Shown here in pieces: positions 1 through 7,890 of a stretch of 9,705 nucleotides of DNA. Position numbers and translations under genes: made by a program. How positions within the stretch are numbered: position 1 is the first letter of the stretch; each line of letters starts with the position of its first letter. This stretch comes from JASFRI01 sp050115015 (GTDB lineage Bacteria > Acidobacteriota > Polarisedimenticolia > CBDVAL01), in assembly GCA_050115015.1 (NCBI GenBank), contig JASFRI010000146.1, positions 1 to 9,705 on the forward strand, in the 5' to 3' direction. Under the pieces are notes generated by a model. The model was not told the origin of the DNA. It did not search any database and saw only the letters and a list, made by a program, of their open reading frames with translations.

Positions 1-41
1 CCCGGGGCCCGGCGTGGACGCGCCCGACCGTGGCTCCGGGG

Positions 42-955
42 CTACCGGCAGCTCTGGCGGCGCCGACGTCCCCGGCACTTGCTCGAGCAGCACTCGGCGT
101 CGGAGCTGCAGGACGCCCCCCGATCCAGGCACTGGCCTCCGGAACAGGCCGGATCATCGCCGCAATCGGAGTCGTCGCAGTCGTTGTCGGTCCCGTCGTC
201 GCGGACCTCGGGGTCCGGGACGCACTGGGCCGGGTCGAGGTAGCCTGCGATCTGGCTGTAGCAGCTGGCGAAGGCGCCGTCGACGGTCGCGTTCGAGACG
301 CTGTCGCACGCGTTGCTCGGGTTGTAGCCGCACGCCCCGCTGAGCTGTCCGACCACTTGGCCGGCGCTGTTGAAGACGGGGGGGCCGCTGCTGCCCCCTC
401 CGTGGCACCGTACGTGTCCCGGCTGTAGATCCTCTCAACCCGGGGCCAGCCGCCGCAGGTCGGCGCGGAGGTGTCCACTGTCTGGGTGGAGTAGGCCTGC
501 GGCGCCGTGGCGGGGTGGCTGATCCGGAAGAGGGCCGTGCCGTTGGCGTTCGCGATGTTCCCGGTGGTCCAGCCCGACAGGACGCTGCTGCTGGGCGGGT
601 TCTGGGCCAGCTTCGGCAGCGGTCCGACCTTCCGGGCCATCCCGACGACGGTGCGGCCGGGGTCCTCGGCGTCGGCCCGCTCCAGGCCCTGCAGGTCGTC
701 CGCCGTGACCTTCACGTCCAGGATGCGGTCGAGGGTGCCGTCCGGCATCTCCGCAAGGAGCTCCGCGCGCAGCTTCTCGTGAGCCGCAACGTAGCCTTCC
801 ACGTCAATGCCGGACACGACCGGCTCGGAGAACGTCTCCGCGATCCCCGGCCGCTGCGCCGGTGCCGCCGAGATCGCCAGGACCAGGGCGCCGACGGTCG
901 CCAGCGCCCACACCATGCGTCTACTGCTCGGCTGCGCTCTCGAACTTTCCCCCAT
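42..955 (-). pseudogene. Trypsin-like secreted serine protease, internally deleted and frameshifted
   Basis: Reading from ATG at 955 (GGGGGGAG just upstream; in-frame alternative ATG at 916), the protein begins MGESSRAQPSSRR and has a hydrophobic signal segment ending near SAAPAQ. After about 100 residues it reaches LSGWTTGN, GTALFRISHP, PQAYSTQTVDTSAPTC and RIYSRDTYGATEG, which I recognise as the C-terminal half of a secreted trypsin-like peptidase family. The next expected motif, GGSSGxPVFNSAGQVVGQLSG with the catalytic Ser, is present but in a different frame: one base is missing in the C-run at 394-398. After correction the protein continues through SNATVDGAFASCY to a cysteine-rich tail (DNDCDDSDC, CSSDAECCSSKCRG) and a TAG at 42-44. 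No TAAHC-type His motif or catalytic Asp region occurs; the chain jumps from the N-terminal region to LSGWTT near 610-625, so a large part of the catalytic domain seems deleted. The uncorrected frame stays open to base 1. Confidence 0.75.
394..398 (-). other. Frameshift site in protease remnant (short C/G run)
   Basis: The minus strand reads GAG then five G then CAGCAGC. Six G would keep GATEG joined in frame to GSSGPPVFNSAG. Both flanks match the protease family, so a 1-base loss here is the simplest reading. It is either a true mutation or a homopolymer sequencing error. Confidence 0.65.
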
Positions 956-956
956 C

Positions 957-974
957 GCTCCCCCCTTCGGGAGC
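957..974 (-). promoter_or_regulatory. Small hairpin over the ribosome-binding site of the protease remnant
   Basis: GCTCCC and GGGAGC form a perfect 6-bp stem with a 6-base loop. On the minus strand this covers the G-rich Shine-Dalgarno stretch just before ATG at 955, so folding could hide it. A functional role is speculative, and the gene itself is dead. Confidence 0.3.
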
Positions 975-1215
975 CTCGACGGGGCCGATCCGCCGGACAT
1001 CCCACGCACCGAACCCCACGTTCCTCGGTGCCGCCTCGCGGCGCGGACAGAGGTCAACGACGCCGGCCGGTGAGGCCGGACACCGATCGAAGGCGTTGCG
1101 AGCTGTCTCTCACTGGGTGACGGGCAGGTGGACCCTTCCCGCATCCCGAAGGGCCGCCCGAAACCCACCCGACGATGCGAGCCCCCGTCAAGGAAGGAAA
1201 CGGCAACCGCGAGAT

Positions 1216-1378
1216 CCGCCGGGCGTCTCCGTCGCGCGCGATCGCCTCGACGAGGGCCTTGATCGCCACGTCGCGCTCCAGCCGGGTGTCCTTCGAGCGA
1301 TAGACTCGCCCATCCCTCCCGAACCGAGGGGGCCACGATCTCGTAGGGCCCGAGGCGACGGCCGTCGGCGAGTGGCAT
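1216..1378 (-). pseudogene. N-terminal remnant of a PknB-type Ser/Thr protein kinase
   Basis: ATG at 1378 begins MPLADGRRLGPYEIVAP, a standard opening for PknB-like bacterial kinases. With one base restored after GCCCCC and a second after GGCGAG, the text continues as LGSGGMGEVY then RSKDTRLERDVAIKALVEAIARDG. This gives the glycine-rich ATP-binding loop (GxGGMGxVY) and the AIK lysine of subdomain II. Family resemblance fades after about 55 codons, and nothing like the HRD or DFG motifs follows, so most of the kinase domain is gone. The three reading frames needed within about 30 bases rule out a functional product as sequenced. It lies downstream of the efflux permease on the same strand, with no sign that it belongs to that operon. 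Confidence 0.7.
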
Positions 1379-1391
1379 CGAGGCGGCATTC

Positions 1392-1412
1392 TAGCAGAGG
1401 AACCTCTGGCTA
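1392..1412 (-). terminator. Hairpin downstream of the efflux operon, possible weak terminator
   Basis: TAGC-AGAGG and CCTCT-GGCTA pair as an imperfect stem with one bulged base and a very short loop, about 39 bases past the permease stop codon. No T-run follows on the minus strand, so it is not a classic intrinsic terminator. It might stabilise the 3' end of the message or be fortuitous. Confidence 0.3.
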
Positions 1413-1450
1413 CCGAACCACGGCTTTCCCGGAGGAGGTCCTGCGGTGGG

Positions 1451-4400
1451 TCAGTGTTCCGGCGCCGCGGGGGGCGCCGGGGCCAGCTCGGCCTCCCCGT
1501 GGGCGCGCAGGGTCGGGAAGGCCCGTCGCAGCCAACCCTGGAAGTGATCGAGGTAGATGTAGATCACCGGGGTCACGTAGAGGGTGAGCATCTGCGAGAA
1601 GAGAAGCCCGCCGACGACGGCGAGCCCCAGGGGACGCCGCGATTCCGCCCCCGCTCCCAGGCCGAGGGCGATGGGCAGGGTCCCCATGAGCGCCGCCATG
1701 GTGGTCATCATGATGGGACGGAAGCGGACGATGCAGGCCTCCAGGATCGCCTCGTCGGGTTCCTTCCCCTCCTCGCGCCGGGCCTCGATGGCGAAGTCGA
1801 TCATCATGATGCCGTTCTTCTTGACCAGGCCGACGAGCATGATGATGCCGACGAACGCGTAGATCGACAGCTCGGTCCGGAACAGCAGCAGCGTCGCCAG
1901 CGCGCCGAAGCCGGCGAAGGGGAGCGCGGAGAGGATCGTGAGGGGATGGATGAAGCTCTCGTAGAGGATCCCCAGGACGAGGTAGATGACGAGGATCGCC
2001 ATCACCAGCAGCAGGCCCAGCCCCTGCAGGGAGGACTGGAAGGCCTGGGCCGTCCCCTGGAAGCGGATGGCGACGGTGGCCGGCACGATCCCCACGGCGG
2101 CCTCCTCCACGGCCCGGGTGGCTTCCCCGAGGGACATGCCCGGGGCCAGGTTGAACGACAGCGTGACCGCGGGCAGCTGCCCCAGATGGTTGACCGTGAG
2201 CGGGCCGAGGGTCTGGCGCAGGTCCGCCACCGCGCCCAGGGGCACCAGCTCGCCGGACGAGGAGTGTATCCGCAGCAGCGACAGCGCCTCCGGATCCTGC
2301 TGGTACTCCGGAAGGACCTGCAGGATCACCTGGTACTCGTTGTTCGGCGCGTAGATGGTGGAGACCTCCCGGGCCCCGTATGCGTCGAACAGGGCGCTCT
2401 CGATCTGCGCCGCCGTCACCCCGAGCGTTGCCGCCTGATCCCGGAGGATCCCCACCTCCACGTGGGGGTTGCGGAGCTGCAGATCCGTTGCCACGTCGCG
2501 GAAGCCGGGGAGATCCCGCATCTTCGCCTCGAGCAGCGGCGCGACCCGGTACAGCTCATCGGTGCTCGCGCCCTGGAGAGTGCACTGGTATAGGGACCGG
2601 GTGAGCTGGCCGCCGATGCGGATCGGTGGGGGGTTCTGCGGGAACGTCCGGATGCCCGGCACGGTACCGAGGCGGGCACGGAGGTCCTGGATGATCTCAT
2701 CGACGGACCGGTCGCGCTCGGCGCGCGGCTTCAAACGCATGAACAGGATGCCCGTGTTGCTGCTGGTGACGCCGCCACGGGCTCCCGTCGTCGAGAAGAA
2801 CGCCTGCACGTCCGGATCCCGCTGCACGATGCGGTGGAGGGCGCGCTGGTGCTCCACCATCGATTCGAAGGAGATCCCCTCGGCGGCCTCGGTGAACGCG
2901 AAGATCCGGTCGGTGTCCTCGCTGGGGAGGAACCCCTTGGGGATGATCACGGCCATGTGCCACGTCGCCGCCAGGATCGCCAGCGAACCCACCACCGTCG
3001 CCCATCGGTGCCGGAGCGACCACCGCAGGCTGCGCTCGTAGATCCCCAGGGAGGCGTCGAAGCCCCTCTCCGTGGCGCGGTAGATCCGCCCATGGCGCGC
3101 CTCCGCCGGCGGCCGGAGGAAGCGGCTGGCCAGCATCGGCGTCAACGTCAGGGACACGAACCCGGAGACCAGGATGGCCGAGCCGATGGTCACCGCGAAC
3201 TCGTGGAACAGACGCCCGATCAGGCCGCCCATGAACAGCACCGGGATGAACACCGCCGCCAGGGACAGGGTCATCGACACGATGGTGAAGCCGATCTCTC
3301 GTGCGCCGTCCACGGCGGCCCGGAAGGGGGGCTTCCCCTTCTCCATGTGCCGGACAATGTTCTCCAGCATCACGATGGCGTCATCCACGACGAAACCCAC
3401 CGACAGCGTCAGCGCCATCAAAGACAGGTTGTCGAGGCTGTACCCCAGCCAGTACATGACCGCGAAGGTGCCCACCAGCGACATCGGCAGGGAGAGGCTG
3501 GGGATGACCGTGGCCGACAGGTTCCGCAGGAACAGGAAGATCACCAGCACGACCAGCATCAGGGTGACCAGGAGCGTGAACTTGACGTCGGTCACCGACT
3601 CCCGGATCGACTCGGATCGGTCGTAGAGCACGTGCAGCGAGACCGAGGCCGGCAGCGTCTGGCGGAAGTCGGGCAGCAGCGCCCGGACCGCCCCCGCCAC
3701 CTCGACGGTGTTGGTGCCGGGCTGGCGCTGGACCGCGAGGACCACCGACCGCTGCTCGTTCTCCCGGTCGACGTACCAGGCGGCGGTCTTGTCGTTCTCC
3801 ACGCTGTCGATGACCCGGCCCAGATCCCGCAGCCGGACCGGGGCTCCGTCCCGGTACGCGACGATCAGCGGCAGGTACGCCTCGGCCTCGGTGAGCTGCC
3901 CGTCCGCCTCCACGGTGAACGCCTTGTGCTCCCCGAACAGGATCCCCGTGGGGAGGTTGACGTTGCCGGTCTGGATCGCGCCGGCGACCTCGTCGATCCC
4001 GATGCCGCGGGAGGCCAGGGCCCGGGGATCGAGCTGCACCCGGACGGCGTACTTCTGGGAGCCGTAGACGAACACCTGGGCCACGCCGCTGATCGTGGAG
4101 ATCCGCTGCGCCATCTGTGTCTGCCCGTACTCGTCGAGGGTCCAGAGGGGGAGGGTCGGGGACGTGAGGGCGATGTAGAGGATCGGCTGGTCGGCGGGGT
4201 TCACCTTCTGGTAGGAAGGCGGGCTCGGCATGTCCGGCGGGAGCTGCGGTGCGGTCTTGGCGATCGCGGCCTGCACGTCCTGCGCGGCGGCATCGAGATC
4301 GCGGCTGAGGCTGAACTGCAGGACGATCTGCGTGGAGCCCAGGGCGCTCGTCGAGCTCATCGAGTCCAGGCCGGCGATGGTGCTGAACTGGCGCTCCAGC

Positions 4401-4597
4401 GGCGTCGCCACCGAGGAGGCCATGGTCTCCGGGCTTGCGCCGGGAAGGGCCGCCGACACCTGGATGGTGGGGAAGTCCACGTTCGGCAGGTCGCTGACCG
4501 GCAGCAGCCGGTAGGCCATGATCCCGAACAGCAGGATCGCCAGCATGACGAGGGTCGTCATGACCGGCCGCCGGATGAACAGGTTGGCGATGTTCAC
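1451..4597 (-). CDS. RND multidrug efflux permease, HAE1 family, MdtB/MdtC-like
   Basis: This 1048-residue inner-membrane proton/drug antiporter is the motor of the tripartite pump, close in length to E. coli MdtB/MdtC. It opens with TM1 (residues 1-30, NLFIRRPVMTTLVMLAILLFG) and then DFPTIQVSAALPGASPETMASSVATPLER, very like MdtC. The large periplasmic loops lie at about 40-335 and 555-855. The proton-relay residues are all present: Asp405-Asp406 in TM4 (GFVVDDAIVMLENIVRH), Lys927 in TM10 (GLVKKNGIMMIDFA), and Arg958 and Thr965 in TM11 (RFRPIMMTT). These correspond to AcrB D407/D408, K940, R971 and T978. The GTG start at 4597 overlaps the preceding fusion-protein stop as GTGA, with GGGGA about 6 bases upstream, suggesting translational coupling. 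It is the last gene of the operon. Unlike enterobacterial mdtABC there is one permease, so a homotrimer is likely. The substrate cannot be read from sequence. Confidence 0.96.
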   Translation of the reverse strand: MNIANLFIRRPVMTTLVMLAILLFGIMAYRLLPVSDLPNVDFPTIQVSAALPGASPETMASSVATPLERQFSTIAGLDSMSSTSALGSTQIVLQFSLSRDLDAAAQDVQAAIAKTAPQLPPDMPSPPSYQKVNPADQPILYIALTSPTLPLWTLDEYGQTQMAQRISTISGVAQVFVYGSQKYAVRVQLDPRALASRGIGIDEVAGAIQTGNVNLPTGILFGEHKAFTVEADGQLTEAEAYLPLIVAYRDGAPVRLRDLGRVIDSVENDKTAAWYVDRENEQRSVVLAVQRQPGTNTVEVAGAVRALLPDFRQTLPASVSLHVLYDRSESIRESVTDVKFTLLVTLMLVVLVIFLFLRNLSATVIPSLSLPMSLVGTFAVMYWLGYSLDNLSLMALTLSVGFVVDDAIVMLENIVRHMEKGKPPFRAAVDGAREIGFTIVSMTLSLAAVFIPVLFMGGLIGRLFHEFAVTIGSAILVSGFVSLTLTPMLASRFLRPPAEARHGRIYRATERGFDASLGIYERSLRWSLRHRWATVVGSLAILAATWHMAVIIPKGFLPSEDTDRIFAFTEAAEGISFESMVEHQRALHRIVQRDPDVQAFFSTTGARGGVTSSNTGILFMRLKPRAERDRSVDEIIQDLRARLGTVPGIRTFPQNPPPIRIGGQLTRSLYQCTLQGASTDELYRVAPLLEAKMRDLPGFRDVATDLQLRNPHVEVGILRDQAATLGVTAAQIESALFDAYGAREVSTIYAPNNEYQVILQVLPEYQQDPEALSLLRIHSSSGELVPLGAVADLRQTLGPLTVNHLGQLPAVTLSFNLAPGMSLGEATRAVEEAAVGIVPATVAIRFQGTAQAFQSSLQGLGLLLVMAILVIYLVLGILYESFIHPLTILSALPFAGFGALATLLLFRTELSIYAFVGIIMLVGLVKKNGIMMIDFAIEARREEGKEPDEAILEACIVRFRPIMMTTMAALMGTLPIALGLGAGAESRRPLGLAVVGGLLFSQMLTLYVTPVIYIYLDHFQGWLRRAFPTLRAHGEAELAPAPPAAPEH

Positions 4598-5721
4598 CGC
4601 GATTCCCCGGCGCCCGCCGCCTCGTCGAGCCCGCTCCGGATCGCCACCGTCGCCCCGGGGACCAGGCGGAGCTGCCCGTCGGTGACCACGGTCTCGCCCG
4701 CCTGGATCCCCTCCGTGATCACGGTGTTACCCTCCACCGAGGTCCCGGTCCGGACGTCCCGTGACTCGACGGTCCCGTCCTCCTTGACGACGAACACGTA
4801 GGCCCCGGACTGGCCGGCCTGGATCGCCTGGGAGGGCACCAGCAGCGCGTCCGGCCGCGTCGTCAGGTGCAGCCGGACGGGGACGAACCGTCCCGGCCAG
4901 AGCAGCCGGCGGCGGTTGTCGAAGGTCGCCTTCAGCCGGACGGTCCCGGTGCTGCGGTCCACGGCGTTGTCCAGGAAGGTCAACCTTCCCTCCACCGGCT
5001 CGTCCTCGACGCCCTCCGCATCGGCCCGCACCACCAGGGTCTCCGTCGCGAACCGTCGCTGGATCTCCGGCAGGTCCCGCTCCGGGACCGAGAACGCGAC
5101 GTAGATCGGGTCGATCTGGTTGATCACCACCAGCGGTGTGTCTCCATTGGCCTTGACGACGTTGCCGGCGTTGACCATCAGCTGTCCGGTGCGGCCCGAG
5201 ATGGGCGCCCGGAGGGTGCAGTACTCGAGGTCGACGGAGGCGCTGTCCACGGCGGCCCGATCCGCCTCGACGGTGGCCTCCAGGGTCGCCTCGGTCGTGA
5301 CCAGGCGATCGTACTCCTCCCGCGTGACGTACTCCTTGTCCACGAGACCCCGGTAGCGCTCCACGTCCTGCCGGGCCGTCTTCAGCTGCGCCTCGTCCCG
5401 GGCCAGCGCCGCCCGGGCCGACTGCAGCGCCGCCACGTAGGGCCGGGCGTCGAGCCGGAAGAGCACGTCCCCCTCCCGCACGTCGTCCCCCTCGTCGAAG
5501 GAGACCTCCTGCAGCACGCCGCCGACCTGGGACCGGATGGCCACCGTGGCGTAGGCCTGCACCGTGCCGATCTCCGCGATCTCGACGGGAATCTCCCGCC
5601 GGACCGCGGTGGCGACGGTGACCGGGACGGCCTCGGGACCGCCGGTGTCCGCGGGAGGGGCGGAGCAGGCGACGAGGAGGAGCCAGGGAACGCACAGGGG
5701 GGCGGCACGGAGAGGTCTCAT
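4594..5721 (-). CDS. RND efflux periplasmic adaptor (membrane fusion) lipoprotein
   Basis: This 375-residue protein links the permease to the outer-membrane channel. Its N-terminus has a signal peptide and lipobox L16-V17-A18-C19, so the mature protein should be lipid-anchored in the periplasm. First half of the lipoyl/barrel-sandwich domain: about 45-97 (IGTVQAYATVAIRSQVGGVLQEVSFDEGDDVREGDVLFRLD). An alpha-hairpin coiled coil spans about 97-165 (SARAALARDEAQLKTARQDVERYRGL). The second lipoyl half follows (CTLRAPISGRTGQLMVNAGNVV, about 168-190). The beta-barrel is about 200-290, and the membrane-proximal domain about 290-365 (LLVPSQAI, GAYVFVV). This order is typical of HlyD/AcrA adaptors of the MdtA type. 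The start is ATG at 5721, with GGAGG 7 bases upstream; it overlaps the outer-membrane gene stop as ATGA. Its own TGA overlaps the permease GTG. A longer reading frame upstream is a shadow of the neighbouring gene. Confidence 0.95.
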   Translation of the reverse strand: MRPLRAAPLCVPWLLLVACSAPPADTGGPEAVPVTVATAVRREIPVEIAEIGTVQAYATVAIRSQVGGVLQEVSFDEGDDVREGDVLFRLDARPYVAALQSARAALARDEAQLKTARQDVERYRGLVDKEYVTREEYDRLVTTEATLEATVEADRAAVDSASVDLEYCTLRAPISGRTGQLMVNAGNVVKANGDTPLVVINQIDPIYVAFSVPERDLPEIQRRFATETLVVRADAEGVEDEPVEGRLTFLDNAVDRSTGTVRLKATFDNRRRLLWPGRFVPVRLHLTTRPDALLVPSQAIQAGQSGAYVFVVKEDGTVESRDVRTGTSVEGNTVITEGIQAGETVVTDGQLRLVPGATVAIRSGLDEAAGAGESR

Positions 5722-7235
5722 GGCTGGTCCTCCAGCGTCGCATCCGTTGCGAGGCGCCGGTCCGGGGCCGGGGCGGATCGCCACAGCCCACCGGTGGCAT
5801 GGGCGAACCGGGCCAGGGAGATCGACCAGGCGGCGCGGGCGGACGCCTCCTGGGCCCGGGCACTCTCCAGCGCCTGCTGTGCGGTGAGCAGGTCGAGGAT
5901 GGTCCCGACGCCGGACCGGTAGCGCGCCGCCGCCACCTCGTGGGATTGCCTGGCGCTGTCCACGAGGTCGGCGGAGGACCGTACCTGCTGGATGGCGGTC
6001 TGATGGTCGTAGTAGGCGGTCCACACCTCGAGGGTGATCTGCTGCGAGAGCGCGCCCAGCTGCGCCACGGCGGCATCGCGCTCCGCCTCCGCCCGGAAGA
6101 CGTTGTAGCGGCGCGTCCCGCCGCTGTAGATCGGGATGGTCAGCAGGAGCGACGCCGTGTACGTGTCCGCGTTCGAGGCGAACGGGCCGTAGTAGATCCG
6201 TCCCGCGTTCGTGGAGGCGGTGAGCCGCGGGCGGAACGCCGCCTTCTGCTCCCGGAGGTCCGCCTCCGCGCGCTCCACCTCCGCGCGGGCCCGGGCCAGC
6301 TCCGGCCGGCGCTCCTGGGCCTCGTCGATCGCCCGCTCCACGGCCACCGCCGCCTCGTCGAGCGGGAGGTCCCCGGACGGCGGCGGCACGTCGAACTCGG
6401 TGTTGGCGGGAAGCCCCACCGCGGTGGCCAGGGCACCGCGCACCGTGCGCGTCTGCCCCTGGACCGTCTGCAGCGCCAGCTGCGCCTGGGATAGTCGCGT
6501 CCGCGCCTGCAGGACGTCGGCGATGGTGGCCACGCCGGCCTCGCGGCGCTGCTCGGCGGCGTCGAGGCCGGCCTCCGCCTCGCGGACGGCCGCCCGCTCC
6601 GACTCCTCCAGCGCCCGGGCATAGAGGTACTGATGCGTCGCCTCCTCCACCTGGAGCACGACGTCCTGGATGGCCGCGTTGTGGGCGTAGTCGGCGGCGA
6701 TCAGGGCCTGCCGCGCCGCGTCGATGGCGGCCTTCCGCCCGCCGAAATCGAGCAGCAGCCACTCCAGCTGGATGAACGGGTCGGTGGAGGTCGCCTCGTA
6801 GATGAACTGGCCGCCCACCGCGGCCCCCCGGGCGCGCACGGCGTTGACCTGCCCGTCGATGGTGGGATACCGGCTGCCCTTCTCCCCGCCGAGCTCGGCA
6901 GCCGCGGCCCGGGCGCGCGCCCACGACTCCCGGGTCGCCGGGCTGTTCCGCAGCGCCAGGTCCACGAGGTCGGGCAGGGTCCAGCGGTCCATCGTCTCGA
7001 TCAGGTCCGGCGGGACCGGTGGGGGCGGCGCCTCCGTTCGGGACGGCGGCGGCAGGTCGGCGGGGGGCGTCCAGGGCCGCGCCGGCTCCGGCGGGGCGCC
7101 CGGGTCGATGCGGCCCGCGGACATCTCGTGGGCGCACGCTCCCAGGCCGAGCAGGGCGACGACCACCAGGGCCGCCGCGACGGAGCGAGGGCGCGGCCTG
7201 CCGGGGAGGATTGTGGGATCAGCGGGCCTGTTCAC
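5718..7235 (-). CDS. TolC/OprM-family outer-membrane efflux lipoprotein
   Basis: This 505-residue outer-membrane factor should form the trimeric exit duct of the pump. The chosen GTG start at 7235 has GGAGG 5 bases upstream and gives a proper signal peptide with lipobox L31-G32-A33-C34. An earlier start would put over 60 non-signal residues in front. A proline-rich linker (about 47-77) is followed by two OEP-type repeats. The first starts at WTLPDLVDLALRNSPATRESW (about 85) and includes FIQLEWLLLDFGGRKAAID (about 154-172) and long helices with EAGVATIADVLQARTRLSQAQ. The second has RRPELARARAEVERAEADL (about 309), TASLLLTIPIYSGGTRR (about 360) and RYRSGVGTILDLLTAQQALESA (about 439). These duplicated helical and strand segments are the hallmark of TolC proteins. 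The gene overlaps the end of the repressor gene by 17 bases and the adaptor start by 4. Confidence 0.94.
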   Translation of the reverse strand: MNRPADPTILPGRPRPRSVAAALVVVALLGLGACAHEMSAGRIDPGAPPEPARPWTPPADLPPPSRTEAPPPPVPPDLIETMDRWTLPDLVDLALRNSPATRESWARARAAAAELGGEKGSRYPTIDGQVNAVRARGAAVGGQFIYEATSTDPFIQLEWLLLDFGGRKAAIDAARQALIAADYAHNAAIQDVVLQVEEATHQYLYARALEESERAAVREAEAGLDAAEQRREAGVATIADVLQARTRLSQAQLALQTVQGQTRTVRGALATAVGLPANTEFDVPPPSGDLPLDEAAVAVERAIDEAQERRPELARARAEVERAEADLREQKAAFRPRLTASTNAGRIYYGPFASNADTYTASLLLTIPIYSGGTRRYNVFRAEAERDAAVAQLGALSQQITLEVWTAYYDHQTAIQQVRSSADLVDSARQSHEVAAARYRSGVGTILDLLTAQQALESARAQEASARAAWSISLARFAHATGGLWRSAPAPDRRLATDATLEDQP

Positions 7236-7878
7236 GGATGCCTCCGGCGGAGAAACGGGCGATGTGCTCGACGCTTTCCCGCAGCGCGAAGTCCTTGCGG
7301 AGTCGCTGGCCGGCGGCCCCGGACAGGAGGCGGAGGTGCAGGACGTGGGAGAGCTGCGCGATGACCGACTGCACGCACCGGCGGGCATCGCGAGGGGCGA
7401 GCACCACCCCCGAGGCAACCATCGCCTCCATCAGGGTCCTTTGCAGCGGGTTCAGCATCTCCTTGAAGAACATCGACGGCGGGAGGTGCGGGTCCAGCAT
7501 CTCCCGGGTGAACATCACCAGCAGGTGCTGTCCCCGGCTGCGATCCAGGTGCGGCTCCAGGAAAGCGGTGGCGAACTCCCGCAGTACCGCTTCCAGGCCG
7601 CCTCTCTCCTCGGCGTGGGCCATGGCCCGCCGGATCGACTCCACTCGCCGGTCGCGGAGCTCCCGGAGGCGGCGGTGGAACATCTCGCGGTAGAGCTTCA
7701 GCTTGCCGCCGAAGTGGTAGTTCACCGCCGCCAGATTGCAGCCGGCCTCGGCCGTGATGTCGCGGATCGAGGTCTGCCGGTAGCCGCGGGCGGCGAACAG
7801 CCGCTCCGCCGCGTCGAGCAGGCGCTCCCGGGTCCCCGGCGGCTTCGCCCCGGTGGAGCGGTCGACGCGTCGCGGCAC
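7219..7878 (-). CDS. TetR/AcrR-family repressor, CecR-like
   Basis: This 219-residue protein is probably the local ligand-responsive repressor of the efflux operon. The N-terminal DNA-binding domain reads RERLLDAAERLFAARGYRQTSIRDITAEAGCNLAAVNYHFGGK (residues 17-59), with the recognition helix-turn-helix at about 38-57. The NLAAVNYHF form resembles CecR/YbiH-type TetR proteins. The C-terminal ligand and dimer domain (about 65-219) includes FTREMLDP and CVQSVIAQLSHVLHLR, again CecR-like by my recollection of that family. I chose GTG at 7878 because GGGGAGG lies 5 bases before it and a 219-aa length is typical. The frame stays open further upstream, but that part crosses the operator and contains no TetR sequence. 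It is first in the operon, and its last 17 bases overlap the outer-membrane gene. Autorepression is inferred from the operator immediately upstream. Confidence 0.92.
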   Translation of the reverse strand: MPRRVDRSTGAKPPGTRERLLDAAERLFAARGYRQTSIRDITAEAGCNLAAVNYHFGGKLKLYREMFHRRLRELRDRRVESIRRAMAHAEERGGLEAVLREFATAFLEPHLDRSRGQHLLVMFTREMLDPHLPPSMFFKEMLNPLQRTLMEAMVASGVVLAPRDARRCVQSVIAQLSHVLHLRLLSGAAGQRLRKDFALRESVEHIARFSAGGIREQAR

Positions 7879-7890
7879 CCGGACCTCCCC

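Larger units (their letters stand above)
956..1450. other. Gene-poor stretch between protease remnant and efflux operon
   Basis: Apart from the kinase remnant at 1216-1378 I find no supportable gene here on either strand. The open frames present have no recognisable domain and look like GC-rich open frames. It also holds a weak hairpin (CCCTTC at 1133-1138 with GAAGGG at 1148-1153) and the hairpin at 1392-1412. It probably represents the eroded body of former genes. Confidence 0.6.

Noticed and set aside
1133..1153. Hairpin CCCTTC/GAAGGG
   Set aside because: A 6-bp stem with a 9-base loop and no T-run is expected by chance in GC-rich DNA, and no gene end lies next to it.
1327..1380. Palindrome CGACGGCCGTCG
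   Set aside because: It falls inside the kinase remnant where it encodes part of ADGRR, so it is adequately explained as codon sequence.
1454..2593. 379-codon plus-strand open frame
   Set aside because: Antisense shadow of the permease C-terminal half, with charged low-complexity sequence and no recognisable motif.
2834..4801. 655-codon plus-strand open frame opposite the permease
   Set aside because: It is antisense to a clearly recognisable RND permease, is rich in low-complexity Arg/His/Gly/Gln text, and shows no domain; it is a GC-rich shadow frame.
5722..7137. Long N-terminal extension of the adaptor protein
   Set aside because: The frame is open but lies over the outer-membrane gene in another phase and is Arg/Gly/Pro-rich; the lipoprotein signal and Shine-Dalgarno place the start at 5721.
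7236..7418. Earlier start of the outer-membrane lipoprotein
   Set aside because: It would add 61 residues of out-of-phase repressor sequence before a clear signal peptide with lipobox; GTG at 7235 has a good GGAGG.
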